NCBI GenBank assembly: GCA_002345205.1
Contig: DDVI01000104.1
Location: 1 to 39,527 of the forward strand
DNA: 39,527 bases
Direction: 5' to 3'
Origin: Bdellovibrionaceae bacterium UBA2316
Lineage (GTDB): Bacteria > Bdellovibrionota > Bdellovibrionia > Bdellovibrionales > Bdellovibrionaceae
Below are positions 1 through 7,351 of the stretch, piece after piece (the first letter of the stretch is position 1; every line of letters starts with the position of its first letter). The notes under the pieces were generated by a model that worked only from the letters and a program-made list of their open reading frames with translations, ran no database searches and was not told the origin of the DNA. The position numbers and the translations under genes were made by a program.

Positions 1-97
1 GATACTTCTTAAACACGCTCTAAGGTAATAGGGTAAAAATTTTAACATCCCCGCTGGTCGCTTTTATGCAAGAATCGTTGAAAGAGGAAGATATCAA

Positions 98-622
98 ATG
101 ACGGGAACTCGAGTGCTCTTGGTTGATGATGAAGTGGATCTGTTGGACATTTTGAAAATGGACATGGAATCACTCGGATACGAAGCTCTAACCGCTAATA
201 ACGGACAAGAGGCTTTAAATATCATGAAGAAAGTTAAAGATGGGACGTTGTGGATCAACGCTGTCTTGTCAGATATCAATATGCCCATAATGAATGGCCT
301 GGTTTTCTTGAAAGAACTGCGCGCCTTGGGTCTTGAAACTCCATTTGTATTTTTTTCTGGTTATGGTGATAAAGAGAAAACGATTGAAGCACTTCGTTTG
401 GGCGCATTAGACTTCTTAGAAAAACCCTACGACCCGGATATGTTGATGGCGACCATGAAAAAGGCGTGCGCTTTGGGTACGCAAATGAAAAAAATTGAAG
501 ATGAGTTAGATGCTCTGGTAAAAGATCGTAATATTCCTGCTGCCGAGGTCGAAAAGTTTAAGCGCGTTCAACGTGAAATGTTGAAAGTCAAAATGATGAG
601 TGAAGGCGCTCTGAAAAAGTAA
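98..622 (+). CDS. Orphan response regulator, receiver domain
   Basis: A 174-residue CheY-like receiver. The acidic pair D10-D11 follows a hydrophobic beta strand, the phosphoacceptor is D59 in LSDINMP, the switch Ser is S87 in FFSGYG, and the conserved Lys is K109 in FLEKPYD. The domain ends near residue 125. The remaining 50 residues are charged and helical with no DNA-binding or enzymatic output domain that I recognise. It should therefore act through protein contacts after phosphorylation by an unidentified histidine kinase; none is encoded nearby. The start is supported by a GAGGAAG ribosome binding site. The next gene begins 30 bases downstream on the same strand, so cotranscription with recQ is likely. 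The receiver call is firm; pathway and partner are unknown. Confidence 0.92.
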   Translation: MTGTRVLLVDDEVDLLDILKMDMESLGYEALTANNGQEALNIMKKVKDGTLWINAVLSDINMPIMNGLVFLKELRALGLETPFVFFSGYGDKEKTIEALRLGALDFLEKPYDPDMLMATMKKACALGTQMKKIEDELDALVKDRNIPAAEVEKFKRVQREMLKVKMMSEGALKK

Positions 623-652
623 TCGGCTAAACAACCTGCACCTGGGCCTAAC

Positions 653-2125
653 ATGAACCTGCTTGCTGAACTTAAAAAACATTTTCCGTACATCCAATTT
701 GTACACTCTCAAGAAAAAATTCTACAGACCGTATTTTCTGGAAAATCCGCGTTAGCGATTATGCCGACAGGCTCAGGGAAAAGTTTGTGTTATCAGTTTC
801 CAGCTAAAGTGGGCCAAAATTTAGTATTAGTCATTTCGCCGCTGATTGCACTTATGCAAGATCAGGAAAAGAAGGCTTTGGATTTAGGGATACGTGGGGC
901 GGCTATTCATTCTGGGATCAGTGGCTCGGAGCGAGTTCGGAAGTATCAAAAATTAAAAGACAAGCAGTATCAGTTACTGTTTGTGACGCCAGAACGTTTT
1001 AGAAAAAAAGAATTTAGAGATAGCTTAAGCGCGAATACCGTCGATCTTCTAGTGGTCGATGAAGCGCACTGTATTTCCTTGTGGGGACATGATTTCCGTC
1101 CGGACTATTCAAAAATTAGTGAGTTTAGAAAAGACATTGGTAATCCAACAGTTCTAGCGTTGACGGCAACGGCCACTCCGTCGACTCAGGACGATATCAT
1201 CAAACAGCTGGGGCTGGCTGAGCAGTGTGAAACTATCTATGGCGGAATGGAACGTACGGAATTAGCGATTTCGGTAGAAGATGTGTATAGTAATGAAGAT
1301 AAGAACGATAAAATTTTTCATTTGCTAAATACTAAAAATGGTTCGCAAGTAGTGTATTTTTTATTAATTGAGTCTCTTGTGAAATTTTCAAATTTCTTGC
1401 GGGGTAAAAAAATAGAACATTTGGTTTATCACGGCGACTTGGGTAAGGATCAACGGGCATCGTCTTTGAACCGTTTTATCAAGAATGAAAATGTTTTAAT
1501 GCTTGCGACGCCGGCATTTGGTTTGGGGATTGATAAACCTAATATCCGACAAATTTTTAATTATGAAATCCCTGGTTCTATTGAATCTTACTTTCAAGAA
1601 ATCGGGCGTGCTGGGCGTGATGGGCAACATGCGGAAGCCCACCTGTTTCTGAGCGATGATGATTTAAGCATTTCTATGGAATTTATCAAATGGGCTTACC
1701 CCGAAAAAGAGTTCATTCAGAAATTTTATTATATGCTAGAAGAGAATTCGATTTCTTTACTTCAAGAAGGGTTTAGCTTTTACCGAGAGAAGCTGAGTTT
1801 TAAAAACAGGCGCGATTATCGGGTGGAATCAGCGTATAATATTTTAGAGCGTTGGGGCTGCGTGATCCCTTTGAGTGAAGTGTTGTCAGATGAAAATAAC
1901 TATGCCGCCCAAAAGGGATTCAAGGTTACTCTTCGCGAGCCGACTGAAACCGATTTCAAAAACGAAAACCAGAAGGTCTTGTTTCAACACCAGAACAAAA
2001 AGTTACTAGATATTTATAGCTGGGCCAAAAATGAAACCAAATGTCGCTTGGGTGCAATTTATGAATACTTCGGTGCGGATTACATAGAGTGTGGAAAGTG
2101 CGATTGGTGTCATGAAAACCAGTAG
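653..2125 (+). CDS. recQ: RecQ-family ATP-dependent DNA helicase, short form
   Basis: A superfamily 2, 3'-5' DNA helicase of 490 residues. Visible motifs are Walker A PTGSGKS (38-44), the DEAH box (136-139), motif III ALTATAT and motif VI QEIGRAGRDG. The C-terminus carries the RecQ zinc cluster, Cys464, Cys480, Cys483 and Cys486, and the protein ends four residues later. E. coli RecQ is about 609 residues, so the C-terminal HRDC domain is absent, as in other short RecQ proteins. Some winged-helix-like sequence may lie before the zinc cluster. The expected role is unwinding of recombination and replication intermediates. The ribosome binding site is weak. The 3' end overlaps the start of aat, which suggests translational coupling. 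Confidence 0.93.
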   Translation: MNLLAELKKHFPYIQFVHSQEKILQTVFSGKSALAIMPTGSGKSLCYQFPAKVGQNLVLVISPLIALMQDQEKKALDLGIRGAAIHSGISGSERVRKYQKLKDKQYQLLFVTPERFRKKEFRDSLSANTVDLLVVDEAHCISLWGHDFRPDYSKISEFRKDIGNPTVLALTATATPSTQDDIIKQLGLAEQCETIYGGMERTELAISVEDVYSNEDKNDKIFHLLNTKNGSQVVYFLLIESLVKFSNFLRGKKIEHLVYHGDLGKDQRASSLNRFIKNENVLMLATPAFGLGIDKPNIRQIFNYEIPGSIESYFQEIGRAGRDGQHAEAHLFLSDDDLSISMEFIKWAYPEKEFIQKFYYMLEENSISLLQEGFSFYREKLSFKNRRDYRVESAYNILERWGCVIPLSEVLSDENNYAAQKGFKVTLREPTETDFKNENQKVLFQHQNKKLLDIYSWAKNETKCRLGAIYEYFGADYIECGKCDWCHENQ

Positions 2126-2765
2126 TGGCAGCATGTTTCCAGATCACCCGTATGAGGAAACAATTGACGATATCGTTGGGGTTGGCGGAGTGCTCGAAAC
2201 GGAAATGCTAGTTGACGCCTACTCGCGAGGAATTTTTCCGTGGCCACAAGTGGAGTATCCGATGTTGTGGTTCTTTCCTGCGCAACGGGGAGTTTTAGAT
2301 TTTTCAGAACTTCATATTCCTAGAAGTTTGGAGAAATTTATTCGTCATCATGGTCAAGAGTTTCAATTCACAGTAAATAAAAGCTTTGCTCAGGTCATTG
2401 AGAATTGTCGAATTCAAAAACGTCCTAATCAAGACGGAACTTGGATTTTGCCAGAAATAAAGCGCGCGTATCTGCAATTTCATTTAGATGGTTACGCCCA
2501 TTCTGTCGAATGCTGGCGAGGGAATACCCTAGTCGGTGGTATTTACGGCGTCCTGATGAATGGCGTGTTCAGTGGTGAAAGTATGTTTCATCTTGAGGAA
2601 AATACCAGTAAGTTGAGTTTACTACATTTGATTCATTGGTTAAAAAATAAGGGCTTAACGTGGATGGATATTCAAATGCTGACCCCTGTGACAGAATCAT
2701 TGGGCGGTAAATATATCTCGGGTAAGGAATTTTTCTACCGCCTGCCTTTTTCGAAAACTATTTAG
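2112..2765 (+). CDS. aat: Leucyl/phenylalanyl-tRNA--protein transferase
   Basis: Aat transfers Leu or Phe from aminoacyl-tRNA to N-terminal Arg or Lys of proteins, making N-degrons for ClpS/ClpAP (N-end rule, cytoplasm). Family landmarks are YSRGIFPWP near the N-terminus, the WFFPAQRGVL segment, the IPRSL motif, and the GGIYGVLMNGVFSGESMFH core of the GNAT-like fold. The chosen ATG gives 217 residues, close to the family length, and overlaps the recQ stop by 14 bases. A GTG at 2091 and an ATG at 2133 are alternatives in the same frame; the conserved part begins near the latter. The gene ends directly against the convergent downstream gene, so the two stop codons abut. Confidence 0.93.
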   Translation: MKTSSGSMFPDHPYEETIDDIVGVGGVLETEMLVDAYSRGIFPWPQVEYPMLWFFPAQRGVLDFSELHIPRSLEKFIRHHGQEFQFTVNKSFAQVIENCRIQKRPNQDGTWILPEIKRAYLQFHLDGYAHSVECWRGNTLVGGIYGVLMNGVFSGESMFHLEENTSKLSLLHLIHWLKNKGLTWMDIQMLTPVTESLGGKYISGKEFFYRLPFSKTI

Positions 2766-3926
2766 CTATCTACGGAATGAACGTTCGCCGGATACGATTA
2801 CGAAGCTTGGATTAAAGCACGTATTCTCAGCTACCGGGTAATTGATATAGAACCAATTGGCTGTTTTGAATTCGTACTTAATGATCCCACCCATTTCATT
2901 TAGGCTAAACAAAATTTCGTTTTGATTAAACATCGGTGAGTGTAGCAAGCGAATCGTTTGTGGGTTTTGTTTTTTCATTAAGTCGACTAAAAATGGCGGG
3001 TATTTAATTCTTTGAACTACCGCTTTTTTAGCTGTGTCGTAGACATTTAAGAAAGCTTCCGTAACTTGAATTTGATTATTGCTAACAAACGTTTTTTCAG
3101 AAGTGAAAATTAAGTTTGTGCCGACTGACGTGAAGTTACTGTAAAGCGCTTGCGATCCATCAAGCTCATAGATGATACGTGTCGTGCCATTAGTGTAAGT
3201 GTGAACACGAAGTGCACGTTTATTTGCGTCTAAATTGAAGTAATTAACAAGTGTAATTTCCTCTTTATTTGAGCCTAAAACGTGTACGATGTCTTTGAAA
3301 ACAATTACGTCTTTTGTTTCTTTACGCAAATTGTACGTATAAAGGTGTGTGCCCTCTGCAACGGCTGCCGTCCACGTTATCATTTGGTCGCCCAGCATCG
3401 GATTGAATAGCATTACAGGATGAGTCCATTCGCGAACAACGCTTCCCGAGCTAAGTGAGATCAAACGCCATTTTCCCATTTCGTTTGATGGGTACAGTAA
3501 ATTGCCTTTGTAGAATGAAAATAAACTGAAGTTGAAATCACCACGTGAATAGTTCACGTAGTTACGTAGCTTTGGTGAGAGAAGATTGATAAACTGAGAC
3601 GAGCTTATCTTTGAAGCATTTTTGATTTCAAGTTTGAATACGCCGAAACGATTTAGTGAATCTACGGCTGCAAGGAAAGCGATCGTTAGATTGTCATCAC
3701 TGTATACGATTTGATGAGAGAGAATTTCTTTATACGGTTTGTTTTGGGGATCCATCGCCAAAAGCAGGGTCGGACGGAACGTATCGCCGGCATCGGAACG
3801 AAGTTGGATCAACTTTGTATTTACGTTCGAAGCTGTTTGGCAAACGATGCGCGTGGGTTTAGCTACCGTTTGGGTCCAGCCGGCTGACGACACTAAAAAG
3901 GTAAGAAAAATAAATAGTTGTATCAT
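2766..3926 (-). CDS. Secreted protein of unknown function, possibly beta-propeller-like
   Basis: A 386-residue protein that I do not recognise. Residues 1-19 form a signal peptide (hydrophobic core LFIFLTFLVSSAGW, cleavage near TQT). The mature part is rich in beta-strand-like segments alternating with polar turns, with recurring phrases such as NLIFTSEK and NEILFSLNEMGG. That pattern suits a beta-propeller reading of 6-7 blades, but no family signature is visible. It contains two cysteines, one near each end (CQTAS and ENTCFN), which could form a closing disulfide. The expected location is periplasm or outside. It is transcribed away from the PilZ gene with a terminator-like hairpin between them, so it probably has its own promoter in the 90-base gap. 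Confidence 0.7.
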   Translation of the reverse strand: MIQLFIFLTFLVSSAGWTQTVAKPTRIVCQTASNVNTKLIQLRSDAGDTFRPTLLLAMDPQNKPYKEILSHQIVYSDDNLTIAFLAAVDSLNRFGVFKLEIKNASKISSSQFINLLSPKLRNYVNYSRGDFNFSLFSFYKGNLLYPSNEMGKWRLISLSSGSVVREWTHPVMLFNPMLGDQMITWTAAVAEGTHLYTYNLRKETKDVIVFKDIVHVLGSNKEEITLVNYFNLDANKRALRVHTYTNGTTRIIYELDGSQALYSNFTSVGTNLIFTSEKTFVSNNQIQVTEAFLNVYDTAKKAVVQRIKYPPFLVDLMKKQNPQTIRLLHSPMFNQNEILFSLNEMGGIIKYEFKTANWFYINYPVAENTCFNPSFVIVSGERSFRR

Positions 3927-3977
3927 AATAGTTGTTAACTACCATGGGTTTCACCGATGTCAATAGTAGCGAAATTT

Positions 3978-4006
3978 TTACTGAAAATGGGGTGTCTAGC
4001 CCCGCT
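3978..4006 (-). terminator. Candidate rho-independent terminator after the PilZ gene
   Basis: Read on the minus strand, this is a GGGG / CCCC stem with a seven-base loop (CTAGACA) followed by ATTTTC, starting about 13 bases after the PilZ stop codon. The stem is short and the U-tract has only four residues, so it is a modest terminator. It also separates the PilZ gene from the secreted-protein gene that follows on the same strand. Confidence 0.45.
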
Positions 4007-4016
4007 CAATAGGCGC

Positions 4017-4553
4017 CTATTTGATAAGAAGGGCGTGGATAGAGTCGAAAATACTTAGGATTTGGCCATCCATAAACAGGTTCATCACGATGACCCAGAA
4101 TGTAGCCAAGAAACCCATGATGAAAACCTTTTTGAAAAAGTTCCAAGTTTTGATCTCTTCGCTAGTTAGCGAACCAAAATCGCTATCTTCATTTTTTACC
4201 TTGCGTGAAAGGCCTTGCGCTAAAACTATTCGGTGAGCCATTTCTAGTTTGTAAAAATGAACGGCAACTAATATCGAATGTTGGCGATCTGGTTCAAGAC
4301 GAGTAACAATCGCATGGCAGGCCATTTGTTGGGCACCTGGAACTACGAATTGAACCTTGATGACTTCCCCTAGCACTGGGCATAGGTCTTCAGGAGCAGT
4401 GAAGGCTAACCCAGTCAAAGAAACATTTTTAATTTCAGTGTCTTCTTCCCACGGAATCTGCTGAGGACCGGCGACTCGAACTAAACTGTCGTCGTGAGTA
4501 TTAAGTATATACCGTGGAGATCGAGCATGATATTTGGCTAGGCTGTGAGTCAT
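4017..4553 (-). CDS. PilZ-like domain protein with C-terminal membrane helix
   Basis: A 178-residue protein. Residues about 8-115 resemble a PilZ domain: RSPRY near the N-terminus sits where the RxxxR motif normally is, and NVSLTGLAF (43-51) matches the [D/N]xSxxG motif that contacts cyclic di-GMP. The first motif is not a clean RxxxR, so c-di-GMP binding is uncertain. Residues 141-162 form a hydrophobic transmembrane helix, which would anchor it with the PilZ part in the cytoplasm. The ATG at 4553 was chosen because upstream codons back to 4712 run into the divergent ppk gene and carry no PilZ-like sequence. It is divergent from ppk with 125 bases between them. Confidence 0.7.
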   Translation of the reverse strand: MTHSLAKYHARSPRYILNTHDDSLVRVAGPQQIPWEEDTEIKNVSLTGLAFTAPEDLCPVLGEVIKVQFVVPGAQQMACHAIVTRLEPDRQHSILVAVHFYKLEMAHRIVLAQGLSRKVKNEDSDFGSLTSEEIKTWNFFKKVFIMGFLATFWVIVMNLFMDGQILSIFDSIHALLIK

Positions 4554-4643
4554 ACTAGACGTCTCGGTAATTCTAACCAAATACTGTAAGTATATTTGCA
4601 AAAAGAGGAAGCTATCGGTGTCTCGGTATGATACAATATTCTG

Positions 4644-4655
4644 GATAGGCCTATC
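4644..4655. promoter_or_regulatory. 12-bp palindrome in the PilZ/ppk divergent promoter region
   Basis: GATAGGCCTATC is a perfect palindrome 23 bases before the ppk start. The same 125-base intergenic region holds a 9-bp direct repeat, GTCTCGGTA, at 4561-4569 and 4620-4628. These are reasonable protein-binding candidates between two divergent genes. No known regulator is recognised. Confidence 0.35.
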
Positions 4656-4678
4656 TAAGTGGATTAAGTGGTATCTCA

Positions 4679-6838
4679 ATGGTTTTGAAGAGAAAAATAA
4701 AGAAAAAATCACGGAAAAAAATTACCCGTAAAACGAAAACGATTACGTCAGTCACACCTATTGTTCCTAGTAAGGAATTTATCAACCGTGAGGTGGGCTG
4801 GCTGAACTTTAACTTTCGCGTTTTAAATGAAGCGGCGGATTCTCGAAACCCTCTGCTGGAGCGATTAAGGTTCTTATCCATTGCAAGTTCGAATTTGGAT
4901 GAATTTGTAATGAAGCGAATTGGTCGTTTGAAAAAACAGGAAGCGTTTAATTTAAGCATTCGATCTAAAGATGGATTGAGTGCGGCTCAGCAGTTGAGTG
5001 AAATTCGAAGTCACTTAATTTTAATGATTAAGCAATTGGCTGATACATTTATTGGATTAAGCTCAGAGCTTGCAAAAGAAAAAATTGCTTTAGTTAAATG
5101 GAAAGATCTAAATGAAACCGAGAAAACGTCTGTACGTGCCTTCTATTTAAAAAATGTATTTCCCGTCTTGACGCCGCTATCAGTAGATTTGGGGCATCCG
5201 TTTCCGTTTATTTCCAATTTGTCGACCTCGCTTGGGGTAACACTAAAGCATCCCGAGCATGAAGAGCGTCTTTTTGCACGTGTTAAAATTCCAAAGGTAT
5301 TGCCGCAGTGGATTCGGGTTGATCCGGTAGAAAATAAATTTATCAGTTTGATTGATGTGATCGTCGCTAACATCAAAGATTTATTTCCGTTAATGGAAGT
5401 GTTAAATGCAATGCCATTTCGTTTAACTCGTAATGCAGAGTTAGAGAAAAATGAAGACGAGGCGGAAGACCTACTTGAGCATATCGAAGAGGAACTGCGC
5501 CAGCGCCGTTTTGCAGAGGTCGTGAGGTTAGAGCACGGACCTAAACCGGATCAGTGGATGTTGCAGTTTTTAATGGATGAGCTGGAACTTTCGCAAGACG
5601 ATGTTTACGAGCACCCAGGTTTATTGGATTATACAGATTTGAATATCATTACGGATATTCCGCGACCTGATTTGAAATATCGCTCGTACGTGCCAATTGT
5701 ACCGGCCCAGTTTTTAGATGATTCGCAAAGCTTGTTCATGACGATTCGTCAGCAAGATTTATTGCTCCATCATCCCTATGAAAGTTTTCGACATACGGTA
5801 GAACGCTTTGTGAAAGAAGCGGTGCTGGATCCTAAAGTTCTAGCTATCAAAATGACGTTGTACCGAACGGGAGATAATTCGCCATTTGTAAAAGCCTTGA
5901 TCCGCGCGGCCGAAGAAGGCAAGCAAGTGGTGTGTTTGGTAGAGCTTAAAGCGCGATTCGATGAAGAAAGAAATATCTATTGGGCTCAAGCTTTAGAGAA
6001 TGCGGGTGTACATGTGGTGTACGGAGTCGTTGGGTTAAAGACGCACGCAAAAACTATTTTAGTTGTTCGCCAAGAAGTTGAAGGCTTGAAATGTTATGCA
6101 CATATTGGAACTGGAAATTATAACTCAGTGACTTCAAGACTGTATTCAGATTTTGGTTTGTTAACCTCTAGAGATGAAGTCACAGGTGAGTTAGTGGAGT
6201 TCTTTCACTATCTAACCGGGCGATCCTTAAAGAATTCATATCAGCATTTGTTGATTGCGCCGATTAATATGGCGTCTAAATTTCAACAGTTAATTGAACG
6301 CGAAGGTGAAATGGCTAAACAAGGTAAGCCGTCACAGATCATAGCTAAGTTCAATAATATGGACGATGCTGAAATCACGCGTGCATTGTATAAAACATCA
6401 CAGAATGGAACGCAGGTTTCATTAATTGTGCGTGGGTTCTGTTGTTTAAAACCGGGTGTGCCGGGAATGAGCGATAACATTAAAGTTATTTCAATCATTG
6501 GTCGTTTCCTTGAGCATTCGCGTGTGTTCTATTTTAGAAATGGAGCTACCGATCCTTTAGACGGCGATTTCTTCATTGGCTCGGCGGACTGGATGTATCG
6601 AAATTTACAAACTCGTGTGGAGGCCATAGTACCAATCGTAGACCGTGCGTCTAAAGAAAAGTTGTGGGAAGTTCTGCAGATGAGTTTAAATGATGGTCGT
6701 CAGGCATGGGAAATGAATGGTGATGGAAAATACGTTCAGCGTAAAACAAGCGAGGTAGGTATCCATACACAATTGATGAACCTGACCAAGCAACGACAGA
6801 CGCTGCCAACAGAAGAGCCACCTAAGCAAGAAAGTTAA
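4679..6838 (+). CDS. ppk1: Polyphosphate kinase 1
   Basis: PPK1 reversibly polymerises the gamma-phosphate of ATP into inorganic polyphosphate. The protein has 719 residues. The N-domain motif FLSIASSNLDEF is present, and LYRTGDNSPFV and the first catalytic block follow. His456 in KTHAK corresponds to the autophosphorylated His435 of E. coli, and His613 in FLEHSRVFYF to His592. The end block IGSADWMYRNL is also conserved. Before the conserved start near residue 32 there is an unusual lysine/arginine-rich tail (residues 4-20), which might bind polyphosphate or nucleic acid. The ribosome binding site is poor, but no better in-frame ATG exists before residue 78. A SixA-type phosphatase gene starts three bases after the stop, so the two form an operon. 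Confidence 0.97.
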   Translation: MVLKRKIKKKSRKKITRKTKTITSVTPIVPSKEFINREVGWLNFNFRVLNEAADSRNPLLERLRFLSIASSNLDEFVMKRIGRLKKQEAFNLSIRSKDGLSAAQQLSEIRSHLILMIKQLADTFIGLSSELAKEKIALVKWKDLNETEKTSVRAFYLKNVFPVLTPLSVDLGHPFPFISNLSTSLGVTLKHPEHEERLFARVKIPKVLPQWIRVDPVENKFISLIDVIVANIKDLFPLMEVLNAMPFRLTRNAELEKNEDEAEDLLEHIEEELRQRRFAEVVRLEHGPKPDQWMLQFLMDELELSQDDVYEHPGLLDYTDLNIITDIPRPDLKYRSYVPIVPAQFLDDSQSLFMTIRQQDLLLHHPYESFRHTVERFVKEAVLDPKVLAIKMTLYRTGDNSPFVKALIRAAEEGKQVVCLVELKARFDEERNIYWAQALENAGVHVVYGVVGLKTHAKTILVVRQEVEGLKCYAHIGTGNYNSVTSRLYSDFGLLTSRDEVTGELVEFFHYLTGRSLKNSYQHLLIAPINMASKFQQLIEREGEMAKQGKPSQIIAKFNNMDDAEITRALYKTSQNGTQVSLIVRGFCCLKPGVPGMSDNIKVISIIGRFLEHSRVFYFRNGATDPLDGDFFIGSADWMYRNLQTRVEAIVPIVDRASKEKLWEVLQMSLNDGRQAWEMNGDGKYVQRKTSEVGIHTQLMNLTKQRQTLPTEEPPKQES

Positions 6839-6841
6839 TTT

Positions 6842-7351
6842 ATGTATTTATTTATCATTCGACATGCGGTCGCCGAAGAGCGCGAAGAATTTGCAAAGAA
6901 GAGCACAGATGATAGTTTGCGACCCCTCACAAGCAAGGGTCGAAAAAAACATCAGAAAATGATCTTAAGTTTAGAGAAAGAATTCGAAAAATTAGATTTG
7001 ATTGTAACGAGTCCTTACCTGCGAGCTAAACAGAGCGCACAGATAGTGTCAGAGTTAACCGATGGTACAAAGATAGTTGAATCTGCGGAGCTAGTGCCGC
7101 ACGCGCCACCACAAGCATTATTTAAGTGGTTAAAGACTCATTGTTGTGCTCAAAAAAAAGTTGCAGTAGTTGGTCACGAGCCGCATATAACATCGTTTGT
7201 TAGTTACTTGTTGTCGGGAAGTGATAAAGAAAGTTTTATCGAAATGAAAAAGTCGGCGGTGGCTTTAGTTGAAATCGGAAGTTTTGAAGATCTAACACCA
7301 TCTAAGGCGAAGCTACAGTGGCTAGCTTCACCCAGGATTACTATCGATTAA
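6842..7351 (+). CDS. sixA: SixA-type phosphohistidine phosphatase
   Basis: A 169-residue histidine phosphatase superfamily member. The nucleophile is His8 in RHAVAEE, the second catalytic His is His112 in GHEPH, and Arg61 in SPYLRAKQSA belongs to the phosphate pocket. Known SixA proteins remove phosphate from histidine, for example in phosphotransfer domains. The gene starts three bases after ppk. SixA-like phosphatases next to ppk occur in other bacteria, and a link to phosphohistidine or polyphosphate metabolism is likely, though the substrate cannot be read from sequence. Its stop codon abuts that of the convergent TIGR03545-type gene with no gap. Confidence 0.88.
   Translation: MYLFIIRHAVAEEREEFAKKSTDDSLRPLTSKGRKKHQKMILSLEKEFEKLDLIVTSPYLRAKQSAQIVSELTDGTKIVESAELVPHAPPQALFKWLKTHCCAQKKVAVVGHEPHITSFVSYLLSGSDKESFIEMKKSAVALVEIGSFEDLTPSKAKLQWLASPRITID

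Noticed and set aside
66..101. An 11-codon ATG frame ending in a four-base overlap with the response regulator start, as a leader peptide.
   Set aside because: Too short, no ribosome binding site of its own, and its codons coincide with the regulator's ribosome binding site; a chance frame is more likely.
4554..4712. N-terminal extension of the PilZ protein.
   Set aside because: It would overlap the ppk start on the other strand, and the translated residues show no PilZ-like sequence; the ATG at 4553 is enough.
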